Below, in pieces: positions 1 through 8,926 of a stretch of 13,693 nucleotides of DNA. Position 1 is the stretch's first letter; the number at the start of each line of letters is the position of its first letter. The stretch lies in NCBI GenBank assembly GCA_028565635.1, contig JAOXYB010036729.1, positions 1-13,693 on the forward strand, in the 5' to 3' direction. The stretch is from Phoronis ovalis (lineage: Eukaryota > Phoronida > Phoronidae). The notes under the pieces were generated by a model, which ran no database searches, had not been told where the DNA came from, and saw nothing but the letters and a program-made list of their open reading frames with translations. Made by a program: the position numbers and the translations under genes.

Positions 1-104
1 ATACGCGTTTAGGGGCTTTTTTTTAAACCTGTGTTTGCGCATGTGGACCCACCCTTTACATAAGTGCCCTCCCCGGGGTTAAAATATAAATTCTTTTAAA
101 TGTT

Positions 105-136
105 CACACAAGTGGCTTCCTATCCAGGTTCCATAA
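105..136 (-). repeat. Shard duplicated from a CCP exon
   Basis: These 32 bases match 231-263, the stretch inside the last CCP exon that encodes its C-terminal end (the TW..P..C region on the minus strand), with one missing base and one substitution by eye. The missing base breaks the frame and no acceptor or remaining CCP sequence accompanies it, so it is not an exon. The flanking AT-rich words (around 80-104 and 139-164) also resemble each other, which suggests a small local tandem duplication. I see nothing else in 1-225, which would be the intron leading to the next exon off the left edge. Confidence 0.6.
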
Positions 137-225
137 TTATAATATAAAACATTTTAAATGTTCTAAAACATTAGTAATATGTAATCCGGCTTATAAGAAA
201 TGAGTAATGGAGCAGACAACCTTAC

Positions 226-405
226 CGTGGCACACAAGTGGTCTTCCTATCCAAGTTCCATAAGGGCCACATGTTATACTTTCATCACCAATGCCACACA
301 ACTTAAAGCCTTCATCACATGTATAAGTGGCTACTGAACTGTAGTATGTTGTAGTATAGTGCTTAATTGAGTTAGTACCATCACCAGGAACACCACAATC
401 GACTT
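226..405 (-). CDS. CCP/sushi domain exon, fifth in the array (partial gene)
   Basis: A 180-base internal exon on the minus strand encoding one complete complement control protein (CCP, sushi) module. Such modules are extracellular beta-sandwich units used in complement regulators, adhesion proteins and receptors. The acceptor reads TTTTATTGCAG before base 405 and the donor is GTAAGG after base 226; both junctions are phase 1. Visible landmarks in order are DCGVPGDG, V-x-TYTC, EGFKLCGIGD, SITC, GTW-x-G and PLVC. This is the canonical C1-C2-C3-W-C4 layout plus a fifth cysteine in the loop after C2. No signal peptide or membrane segment lies in the exon. An in-frame ATG exists upstream, but it is in the intron and is not a start. 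The gene continues beyond base 1. Domain identity is firm; the protein's name is unknown. Confidence 0.9.
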
Positions 406-553
406 CTGCAATAAAATCCATTTAATGAGTACTACAAATTTGCTATAAGTTTGCGGTCACAAACATGGTACCTTAAAACAACAGATCTGTCAAGGCTCCT
501 GCATCTGGTATGAGACTCATGCATTTTCATCTTCCCTCACGCTCTCATGCACA

Positions 554-1050
554 ATGCATTTACTCTCCCGCATACTTGAAAAAAATGAAATTTCCAAGGT
601 ATTTTTAGTCAAAGAATGCACAAAATACAGGACAATAGCACCCATTTTGTCAACTTTTCTCGGGCCCAAAGACGAGTCCAAATCCCGGCTGAAGGACTCG
701 GATGTCTGTGGCGCCCTCGACTCAGCGCCTGCGGCCCCTCAGTTCAGTCTCCAGCATTTCACCAATTGTACATTGACAGCTCTGTAATCAAAGACTGAAG
801 GTGGTTTTGATATATTTGGGTGAATTGTATAAAAATTAGCGGGGGTAAACCTCGTAAAAGTGGGGGCCAAATCAACCACATTGTGCTATTCAAATTGGCC
901 ACCAGTATCCTCAAAATTGCTACTGTCACAACCGCTTGGCCCCATGGAGGCCGTTTCAAGACTAAGAAGTATGTTTTGGGTGCTGATGAGTTTGTGCAAT
1001 GTTTATCAGATAATACAAGATTGAAATTTCAAAAGGATCACCACTAAATT
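554..1050. other. Intron stretch with GC-rich patch, probable repeat remnant
   Basis: This lies in the intron between the fourth and fifth CCP exons. Bases about 660-755 are clearly richer in G and C than anything nearby. Open frames of 60-77 codons cross this stretch on both strands (554-787, 616-798 and 820-1047 plus; 759-959 minus), but I recognise no domain in any of them and they overlap each other. The compositional jump and its position just before another transposon-like ORF suggest an inserted element, though this is inference. Confidence 0.3.
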
Positions 1051-1214
1051 CCAATATATGGCAGCCAAAAACTTGTGGGTTTTCATATCCTGGCTTTCAG
1101 TATTGTATAAAAACTATTTTAGTGACAAGCAACAGTTCTATGTGGAAAACAAATTCATGTGATAGCATTTAAACAGACACAGAGTATATTGTGAAGAAAC
1201 AGCAGTCATTTTGA

Positions 1215-1593
1215 ATGTCCGGAGGAAAGCATGCCATTGACAAGAACGACATCTGTCCAGAACAGCTTGCAGAAAGCATACCAGGAACTGGTATCCTTGA
1301 CAATGATGACTTTAAAGATTTAAACTTTAACTGGAGCATACACTTCCAGATGTGGCACCCAGCCAAGAGATGACCATGTCCAAACCAAGTGATTTGAATT
1401 GGCGCTCGTAACAGAGCAGTATCACATAGAACCATATAAAACAATCAAGTGTGGCGTGCCAGCTGTTAGACCAGAAGTTGACATTCATGCTCTGAACACA
1501 GGTGTTCCAGACTCAGAGGAACTATATAGCCATAGTTTGGCTCACCTGGACTCTAATAACAAATCTGTACTCCCAGAAAATCAACAAGTTTGA
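1215..1593 (+). pseudogene. Decayed transposon-like ORF in CCP intron
   Basis: On the plus strand, antisense to the CCP gene, an open frame starts at an ATG at 1215 and runs 52 codons to a stop at 1371-1373. It includes the readable string IPGTGILDNDDFKD. After a shift the next frame reads LTGAYTS, and a further open frame at 1399-1593 (with GVPAVRPEVDIHA and SHSLAHLDSNN) carries on as if one longer protein had been broken by small indels. The DNDDF..LTGA pattern resembles strings I associate with repeat-derived uncharacterised invertebrate proteins, but I cannot name the family from sequence alone. The intronic position, antisense orientation and frame breaks argue for a dead mobile element rather than a host exon. 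What else it could be: an exapted exon, considered less likely. Confidence 0.4.
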
Positions 1594-2377
1594 TTATTTT
1601 TCTGGATTCCAAGCATCCACACAAGGATGGGTAGAAAAAATAAAGCCAATTACTACCTGACATTCACTAAAACTCCACACAAGACAGCAGTCCATGACTA
1701 CAGTATGAAGAAGCTACTGCACTGTTTTATAGCATTTAATATTTTTAAAAAGAAATTATTAACTGGGAGTTATCAGTAACTGTGATGCACATGTAATATA
1801 ACACTATTTTTATTTTACTACCAATAATTTCTCTTGTAAATTAAGCACAAGCTTGTACCTGTGTTATCTTCCAATAGTTAACTCCAGCAGTGCCTTGAAA
1901 GATCTACTGCTAACAGTATATGAATTAATTAGTAACTAAAGCAATTTTTACAGTGTCAAAGAATAAATTGAGAGCATGTAGCCTGAAAACTAAAGCAACC
2001 ATTTTTACAGAAAATAATGAAAATTATAATTTAGACATATTTGCATGTAATATTGTAGCAAAACATAGTTTCCAATTTGCTTTGCTACTCATCTGTAGAA
2101 GCCACCAGGTAACATTTGTGGGCCAAAGGTCACAACATTGTTGTGAACTATATTAAGTTGATAAAGGTAAACATACTTCTATGAAATAAAACATTTAATT
2201 TATTAATTTTCATAAATAACACAGTACACCACCTCAAAAGTGCAGAATGTTGCATTGTGGGGTCATTGTAGCATATAGACTTTAATCTCAAAAGTTGGGT
2301 AGGGTACATGTAGTTTACTAGGTAGAGAAGTCCATATTATGATATTATATGGTAATATTGAAAAGGCTAGTACTCAC
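1594..2377. other. Intron remainder, nothing recognised
   Basis: This is the rest of the intron between the fourth and fifth CCP exons. It is AT-rich with a short open frame at 1953-2156 on the plus strand that resembles nothing I know. No exon-like segment with matching splice sites was seen. Confidence 0.5.
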
Positions 2378-2557
2378 TCTTGCAGGTGAGTGGTGTACCA
2401 TCCCAAACACCATGATAGGTGCAAGTAATTTTTTCATCTCCAATTCCACATAGTTGATAGCCTTCTTTACAAGTGTACTCCACACAACTTCCATACGTGT
2501 ACGCACTGCCACTCTTGTCACAGTTGTAGCCATCTCCAGGATCACCGCAATCAATTG
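2378..2557 (-). CDS. CCP/sushi domain exon, fourth in the array, seven cysteines
   Basis: A 180-base phase 1-1 exon. The acceptor is TTTATTTCAG before base 2557 and the donor GTGAGT after base 2378. It encodes one CCP module with DCGDPGDG, VEYTC, EGYQLCGIGD, KITC, GVW-x-G and PLTC. Beyond the four canonical cysteines it has the array's extra cysteine after C2 (QLCG) and two more between C1 and C2 (in YNCD and GSCV), for seven in all. The two C1-C2 cysteines could pair with each other; this is inference. The exon is also open through a second frame (the 2345-2554 reading), which is a shadow: only the frame used here fits both splice sites and the sushi motif. It is separated from the next exon by a 1,972-base intron that carries repeat remnants. 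Confidence 0.9.
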
Positions 2558-2920
2558 CTGAAATAAAAAAGATTTGTGTAAGTTTCTGGATAAGTTTCCA
2601 TAAAATAAATTCCCTTCAGCATTGAAAAATACACAAAAATGGTGAGCTTACAGGTACTATCAAAGTTTCTGACACCATCATTAATGCTAACCTCTGAAAT
2701 CCCCACTAGAAGTCAAAACTTAAGAAGGCGCACTCTGATGACATCAAAACTGGATAGCAGCAAGCAATATTGTGCAATTGATTAAAATTCCTTGGTTCAA
2801 AAAGTGTTTTAATTTACAACAGGAGACTGTGTATCAATATAGTTGTGTTTTAATTTACTAATAGTAATTAAGCTCAATAAATAGAAGTTTATTGAACAAT
2901 ACTATAGTAACAGAATTTAC

Positions 2921-3097
2921 CTTGACACTTGAGTGGTGCTCCATCCCACTGGCCATTTAGACCACATTTAACCTTCTCTTGTCCACCATACTGTTTGCAC
3001 CCATATTTACAAGAATATGACACTACATTGTTGTAATAATAGTAATGTCCCACACGGTCGGCATATTCACCATCTCCAGGATCACCACAGTAAATTT
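2921..3097 (-). CDS. CCP/sushi domain exon, third in the array
   Basis: A 177-base phase 1-1 exon, one codon shorter than its neighbours. The acceptor is CATTTCAG before base 3097 and the donor GTAAAT after base 2921. Landmarks are YCGDPGDG, VVSYSC, KYGCKQYGG, KVKC, GQW-x-G and PLKC. The four canonical cysteines and the tryptophan are present. The extra cysteine that the other modules carry as (L/G)CG is replaced here by tyrosine, and a cysteine stands three residues earlier, where the others have the GY tyrosine. A run of tyrosines (YYYY) lies before the second strand. No in-frame ATG exists, so simple start-to-stop ORF searches miss this exon. Introns on either side are 363 and 456 bases. 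Confidence 0.88.
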
Positions 3098-3553
3098 CTG
3101 AAATGATTGTTTTAAGGTTAATATGTGTGTTTTAAGAGTTTAAACAAATTAACACAACGTTTTCTCTTTACTGGTGTTTAATGTGGTAGTACACATCCCG
3201 CAATGTGTCCCAATCAGTTGGTTATTCAAAGCCTAGCTAATGGTATAAAGACCAATTCCACAATTATAACAAACATTAGTATAAATACAATTAAGATACA
3301 ATAAAAGGCTTTATCAGTCAATCTGAATTTAACCCAATTATAATAACACAGATTTGTAACAGCAGAATGTATATTTCAAAACTCAAATTATAAATTCGGT
3401 ATCATTTTACATACCATAGATATTTCTTGTTCAGTACCTGATCTTTGTAATGCAAATAATATAGTTTATATCTTGTAAATTGCTTGTTTATTTTCATTCA
3501 CACATAGAAAACCTAAATTCAAAATAAGTATTAAGAAGTTATATAATACTCAC

Positions 3554-3733
3554 TAATACATTCAAATGGTATGTCGGACCAAGTGCCATCTTCAGTACAT
3601 GTAATTTCATGTCCGCCAATGCCACAGCCAACGTAGCCATATTTGCATTCATAAGTAACAACATCACCAAAATAAAATGATGTTCCTGTACGGACAACAT
3701 ATTTGCCAGGACCAGGATCCCCGCAATATTTCT
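3554..3733 (-). CDS. CCP/sushi domain exon, second in the array
   Basis: A 180-base phase 1-1 exon. The acceptor is TTTGACAG before base 3733 and the donor GTGAGT after base 3554. It encodes one CCP module: KYCGDPGPG, VVTYEC, KYGYVGCGIGG, EITC, GTWSD and FEC. It has the four standard cysteines plus the extra cysteine in the loop after C2. The glycine of the usual W-x-G is changed (WSD-I). An NLT glycosylation sequon that appears just upstream in the same frame lies in the intron and does not count. The flanking introns (966 bases before, 456 after) show no further exon. Confidence 0.9.
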
Positions 3734-4699
3734 CTGTCAAATTATGAAAGTAACAGTCAGACAAAATACTCCAGGCTTACTCATTTTGAATTACCAAAGT
3801 CATAAAAGTCTCATGGCAAATGCAAAGAAAAAAACAGATAAAAAATTAAGATAATTTCATTTATTTACAGAGATGAATATGCTGCTGAATTAAAATAAAC
3901 TATAATGTCAAAGCAGCAGGAATCTCTAATTTGATGAGCTGTAAAGACTTGAAATGCCTTCATTCCAACAGAAAGATACCTTTTTTGCCTATGACAGTAG
4001 AGTCTACAGAATGTACAATAATTATTAGACAACATTCAAGAAAATTTTATGATGTTGCACCAGTAGTAAGATCTAAGAATTATAAGCCAATATGGATAGT
4101 CTACTGTAACATTTAATGACAACTGGGTGTGAAGGGGAAGAATAAAAAACAATTATTTGGTTCTCAGTCTGTAGTTTTAAATTGCAGGAAAATACTGATA
4201 TGTATAATTATATAGTTATGTATGGAATTGTCCAAAATTGACTGGTTTTCAATTTGGGTATTTTTAAGAGCAACATTTTGTTCATGTACTTATAGATAGC
4301 GGAAAGAAATGGGATCCAACTTATTTTGAGTCTTAAACTAGTAGTTTAATTTTCATAAACTAACTTAGTTTGAGTTTATTGACAACTAATTGCTGATGAA
4401 ATTTGCTTATTACAGTTGCAAAGCATATAAATCTACAAGTGACCACCTTTTTCAAGCACAATCCAAGTAAACTACGATACTAAATGGTGCGACTCATAAA
4501 CCATTTTGGCTCGGTGATTTGTACATTGCATTTTTTAATTATTGTTATGTATCTGTATACTTTTGTAAAACATTAACAAAATCACTATTAACTTAATATA
4601 GAAGGTATGATCCTGAAACTAAATAAAAGTTGCTTTGTTATTAGGAAGAAGTTGGTCAAAGGCAAAACTCCTCAAAAAACGGACATTTAAAAACCTTAC
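3734..4699. other. Intron between first and second CCP exons seen
   Basis: 966 AT-rich bases with no sushi signature on either strand. An open frame at 3931-4116 on the plus strand resembles no known family and has no exon features. I see no recognisable element here. Confidence 0.6.
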
Positions 4700-4903
4700 T
4701 TTGACACATAAGAGCATCTCCACTCCATGTTGAATCTGGATTACACACGATTTTGTCAGATCCTACTCCACATAACTCATATCCTGGTTTACATTCATAC
4801 GTCACCATAGCACCAATACTGAAATCATCGCCTGTACGTATAGCACCCTCACCCATCCCTGGATCTGGACAATCTCCATACCAGGCTGTACTCAGTCGAG
4901 CAC
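4700..4903 (-). CDS. CCP/sushi domain exon with N-terminal linker, first in the array seen
   Basis: A 204-base phase 1-1 exon. The acceptor is TTGTTTCAG before base 4903 and the donor GTAAGG after base 4700. The first eight or so codons (ARLSTAWYG) are a linker found in none of the other four exons. Then comes one CCP module: DCPDPGMGEG, MVTYEC, KPGYELCGVG, KIVC, STWSG and LMC. It has the extra cysteine after C2 like its neighbours. It differs from the array consensus in CPDPG for CGDPG. The longer front suggests this may be the first CCP module after a different N-terminal region, which is inference. No further sushi exon is visible upstream to the end of the window, so any signal-peptide exon is unrecognised or outside it. 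Confidence 0.88.
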
Positions 4904-6404
4904 CTGAAACAATTTAAATAACCGTTTAAGAAGATATTATTCAGTACAAAATGCAAACAAAGATATCTCCCAACACTGAAGAATTTTTCTTTTAACAAAA
5001 ACTTTAATTTATAAACTGCAGTAATATTAAAAATACCAATGTACAATGCGGAAATTATCCAACAAACTATGCAGCATAGTCAACATTTTTTCCAAAAAAA
5101 TTACTCCAGTCCTGATAAAACTGTAAAAAAAAATCACATTCACATTGAGAATAATTATCAGAACAGAATCATCTAGCCTATACAGTCCTGCATAAATGCA
5201 GGATATGATTATTTCAGTTACATAAGTTTTAAAATTGTATTTCTCATAAAAATGTGAAACGTTATTAATTTTTCATAGTCTACCATTTGGCTGAAAGGAT
5301 TAAATGGAAAATTTAGGAAAGACAATTAATTAGCTTTCAAAGCATAAATGCACAGTAACTGAAAAGGTGATAAAATGGAGTTTTTATAAATAAATTTACT
5401 TTTATTGAGTCAGACTTAGGCAGGTGTTGTTTACTTCAGTTATCAATGAGACAATAAGAAAAAAAGATACTAGAATCAAATATCATAATCAATGTAGTGA
5501 TCAGACAAGTTCTGAATTGCAGTAAAACTTACATGAAAATAATAATAGCAAACAAGTCTTCATCTCTCACAGTTGTGTGGGTAACTGTTGTCTACTCCTT
5601 TCGTGCACTGGAATTTATACCATACAACATGGCTCATATGATAAATGGCTTCCTTCAAATGTCCAATAAACTTGCAAAAATGTACCATAAATTTGGCAAC
5701 ATGTTTTAGGCAATAAATTTAACATTAAGCATTCAATTTCCGTCATAAAAGTAGTAACCAAACATAATGAACTACTATGTACAGGATGGCACAAAATAAA
5801 TAAAACACCCTTTTTAGCAATTTTAAATAGTTACTCGATATGCAAATACTTTGTAAATTTTAAATTGAAATAAAAGTTAAAATTAGTACTTCACTGTTTT
5901 AATCCAGAGCAGAAAACAGACTGAAATCTAAAAATTGCATTGTTTCCAATCACCCTGTGAAAACATTTTTGAAAATATTCAATATGTTAAAAGTGCCAAG
6001 GCTGTCAAGGAACAGTCAAGTTCTTAACCAAGCAATTGTATAATTAGATGTGATTATAAGTCAGATCAGGTAAAATGAAATTTTGATTTGTAATGTTAAG
6101 AATTTTAGACGCATTAGAAGTCAAAGTGGATTACAACAAATGCACTGATAAATAATTAAAAATAAAACAATACATGTTCTAACAAATTCAATTCCATTTA
6201 ATCACTTTAAAAGACATTAAAAACAGCTGGACATGTAATAATCCTTTGTGCAGGGATAATAAATTAAAATGGTCTGTTATCAAATAATAATTCTATTAAA
6301 TTCTAATTTAATTTCTATAAATTGAAAATAGATTTTATGCCACATGTTTTAAAGTAAGAATGATTTTAAAAATTTAAATGGCAATGTACTGATAGCAGTT
6401 AAAC
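4904..6404. other. AT-rich stretch, nothing recognised
   Basis: This is upstream of the first CCP exon seen, presumably intron or intergenic. I looked for sushi signatures (CGDPG, VTYEC, ITC..GTW) and for a signal-peptide-like exon on the minus strand and found neither. A 70-codon open frame at 5497-5709 on the plus strand has no recognisable features. A first exon of the CCP gene would be hard to spot by eye and may be here. Confidence 0.5.
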
Positions 6405-6407
6405 TCA

Positions 6408-6545
6408 CATTACAGACATCCGCAAAATACAACTATCATCAAGGGTACCACATGATACACCCACTGCTTTAAGTGATGCAGCTTCAAAGTCACAGAGGTG
6501 ACCACATACTCGGAACGAGTGATGCAATGGTGTTTTGTGGATATT
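6408..6545 (-). other. Cysteine-rich open stretch, unidentified
   Basis: A 46-codon stretch on the minus strand is open between two stops (6546-6548 and 6405-6407). It reads with a protein-like composition, including HHSFRVCGHLCDF and VGVSCGTLDDSC. Four cysteines fall in two C-x(2-5)-C-like groupings, suggestive of a small zinc-binding or disulfide fragment. There is no ATG before the cysteines and no clear splice sites. An overlapping frame on the same strand (6410-6613) ends in a hydrophobic run but is probably a shadow. It could be a transposon fragment or chance; I do not recognise it. Confidence 0.25.
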
Positions 6546-6814
6546 TCAAAATAATGTAAAATAATTTTGAAATAGTGTAAAAAGAAGTCTGTTAGCGACA
6601 CTGCTTCAAGCACACTTAATATAAATTACAGAATAAAAAATTAATACGAATACAGTTATACATAAAACAGAAATCATCAGATAAAACCTGCTTTTGATAA
6701 AACAATTTATTTCATCAAGATACCGGTGGATCCAATCTCATGCCTGGGCAAGCTACTAACTGCTGTTGAACAAATCTGTAGTAATTTAAATGCTCAGACT
6801 AAACATATAGTCTC

Positions 6815-7770
6815 AGGTCAAAATCAAAATGATCCATATTTTGACCAATATTAACTTCAAGCTGTCTCTCTGTCTATCAGAATTTCTAAGATACATGGAC
6901 ATTTCAGGAACTGACATGGCTGCCAGTCATATTGGATATGATACAGGTCAAAATCAAACCCATTTTACATATTTGGGAGCGTTGTTTCCCTCTACCCATG
7001 TCACATAATTATCAAGTTTGATTAAAATCAGTTTATAAAAAGTGAACTTTTGTGGCATAAAAATGAACAAAATAAAATGTGGAATTAATAATCTAGCTGG
7101 AACTATCACCTTTGACCTATATACACAAATATAGGGCAAGACATTCTTAAATACCACATTGTCTGTAACACCAGCCCAATTACAGCCTTGTAAATCCACT
7201 TTCAATTTGTCCAGGTAACACTTCACATTTCCGACTTAAAACATACCATCTCAGGAACAAACATGACCATATTGGAAATGAACCAGGTCCAAATCAAAGG
7301 TTAGTTATATTTTTTAGCCTCTTCTAACATTCTACCTTAACATAATGTCTGACTGTATCAGTTTTTTAAGATATGGGCAAAAACAGCTAAACTGCAAAAA
7401 AATGCCGAATACTCGGATCAGTGTTTGACCCATTTTTCGATGTCATTCTAAACACCACATTACCTATAACAGCCGCCCACCTACGCTCTTCATAAATCCA
7501 AATCCACATTCAAGTCATCCAGGTAATGATTCATATTTCGGCTAAAGATATGCCACCTAGGGAACAAACGTGGCCATCCCTCAGACATACTGGAAATGAT
7601 ACAAGATCGACAAACTTGATCAATATTTCAACACCTTTGTATCTTCTGACTTGAAGACCTACATGTATCTCTGTATATGAGTTTTCAAGATATGTATAAA
7701 AACAGTTTGATGACAAAATTTCTGATTGACCCAATTTTCAAGGTCATTCTAAAATATCACCTGGCCGCTT
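6815..7770. repeat. Diverged tandem array, units about 300-350 bases
   Basis: At least four related units follow each other: a shortened one (about 6815-6911), two near-complete ones (about 6912-7261 and 7262-7567) and a truncated one (about 7568-7770). Matching landmarks recur in the same order. Unit starts read CATATTGGATATGATACAGG, CATATTGGAAATGAACCAGG and CATACTGGAAATGATACAAG. Mid-unit words are near 7030, 7355 and 7675 (ATCAG/ATGAG-TTT..AAGATATG). Later come ATTCTTAAATACCACATTG, ATTCTAAACACCACATTAC and ATTCTAAAATATCACCTGG. Unit ends carry CAGGAACAAAC or GGGAACAAAC. Open frames at 6954-7226 and 7531-7734 lie inside this repeat and are not taken as genes. Confidence 0.7.
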
Positions 7771-8040
7771 TACTGTAACAATATAGTACTGTACTCTACA
7801 CTGCCATCTTGTAGTCTGTCATGATACTGCTGATCTAACTGTGTCTATCTAGAGTAGCTTTATGATAAAAACATTAACTATATGTGCTTGCCTTTGTTCT
7901 CCATTTGAAGCATACATATATCTAAACACTAAGACATTCACACAAAGACTCAAGTTAAGCAAAGAACTGTTACAGTATGTTTTAGTCATATGTAAGCAGC
8001 TTTTTACCTTTTACGAAATTTTGCAATTCGTATGCGACGA

Positions 8041-8075
8041 CTGGGACAAATATAGCTAAGTTATATTAGTCCCAG
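8041..8075. repeat. Hairpin, 14-base arms, 7-base loop
   Basis: CTGGGACAAATATA at 8041-8054 is the reverse complement of 8062-8075 except for one mismatch, with the loop GCTAAGT between. It stands only a few bases before the ATG at 8079 of the open frame that follows. It might be the tip of a mobile element or a structured leader; there is no loop or tail to suggest a tRNA or bacterial terminator. Confidence 0.6.
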
Positions 8076-8078
8076 GTG

Positions 8079-8435
8079 ATGACAAAATGGTGGAGAATAC
8101 AGTTATCCCTAGGGTGGACACTCCTGTACAAAGGTAGTTGGGTATGCTCTGTGCTAAATGGTCTACTTTTAGCCGATTTTGAGCAAAACGGGGATTGTTT
8201 ATATTTACCTGCTATAGGTATGAAAAAGGATAGTAAAAGATTCCTATATAAAGGCCCAGAAAGAAGGTCATCGAATTCCATCTTTGATTCTTTTACCGTA
8301 GTTCAACATCGTTCAGTAGATAGCATTGCAAACATGTTTAATCCAATCATGAGTCAGAAATTAGTATTTGTCCGTTCCTACACATCCGATCACAAAATTG
8401 AACTTCTTCCTCATGGTAACAGTAAATACCAGTAG
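8079..8435 (+). CDS. Unidentified open frame of 118 codons
   Basis: The longest uninterrupted reading frame in the window. The first ATG is at 8079 (a GTG codon just before it extends the frame, but is not a likely eukaryotic start) and the stop ends at 8435. The product starts MTKWWRIQLS, contains a hydrophobic stretch (VCSVLNGLLLADF) and a basic middle (KKDSKRFLYKGPERR), and has few cysteines. I recognise no domain. It lies directly upstream of broken Gypsy-type retrotransposon pieces on the same strand, so it could be part of an element (a Gag, Env-like or pre-RT portion) or chance openness. The adjacent open frame at 7862-8059 on the same strand ends just before the hairpin and may belong to the same unit. 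It is not supported as a host gene. Confidence 0.3.
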   Translation: MTKWWRIQLSLGWTLLYKGSWVCSVLNGLLLADFEQNGDCLYLPAIGMKKDSKRFLYKGPERRSSNSIFDSFTVVQHRSVDSIANMFNPIMSQKLVFVRSYTSDHKIELLPHGNSKYQ

Positions 8436-8580
8436 AGTCCAAACAGAAGTTGGAGATTCAATGAAAAACAAAAAGTGCATTTATATGAATTAAATGAGGA
8501 CTCTGAAGAAAGGATCTACGATAGGACTTGTAATTTGTGTGAAGTGACTGATAGCAATATATTATGTCAAGTGAATTTAA

Positions 8581-8924
8581 ATTGCAACGAATGAAGAACA
8601 AGACAATTGTTTGGTGCGGATATTAAAAATTAGTAGAAAATATGCCAAAATGCAAAGTTTTTCAGTCATTGATGCCAAGAGTGCCTTTTATCATATATAC
8701 CACAAGATGAAAAGCCTAATTTGCGGAACACCATTTTTGATACAGCTCAGTATTTGTTAACAAACTGACCATGGACAATAATCCTGGAAGATATCCTAAT
8801 ATATGGTGCAACTGATCAAAAATACAAATACAGAATGCATGAAGTACCATATATTGGGCACAATCTACAGAGTCATAGTCTGAAACCAGGTGAGAAGTGC
8901 CCAAAGCAGATATTTGCTAAATAA
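8581..8924 (+). pseudogene. Ty3/Gypsy-type reverse transcriptase, broken
   Basis: This is a remnant of a retrotransposon reverse transcriptase, the enzyme that copies element RNA to DNA. One frame open from 8581 to the stop at 8758 carries FSVIDAKSAFYHI, matching palm motif A with its metal-binding aspartate. After a frame change, 8775-8921 reads ILEDILIYGATD, corresponding to the motif C block in which the family normally has two adjacent aspartates; here the first is glutamate. Then follows VPYIGHNLQSHSLKPG, the family's Y-x-GH...G-(L/V)-KP block. The roughly 60 residues normally between these blocks (motif B and the LPFG block) are missing. A stop ends the frame at 8922-8924. Deletion, frameshift and the altered catalytic pair show a dead copy. 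Assignment to Gypsy rather than another LTR group rests on the DAKSAF and KPG blocks. Confidence 0.7.
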
Positions 8925-8926
8925 AT

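Noticed and set aside
2345-2554. Minus-strand open frame beginning with ATG over the fourth CCP exon
   Set aside because: It uses a different frame from the sushi domain; only the other frame fits the motif and both splice sites.
4656-4856. Minus-strand ORF with its own ATG as a short CCP protein
   Set aside because: The ATG is an internal methionine of the exon (PGMGEG). The domain's first cysteine lies upstream of it, and the frame runs past the donor into the intron.
6954-7226. 90-codon minus-strand open frame
   Set aside because: It lies within the tandem repeat, has no domain and is not open in the sister units.
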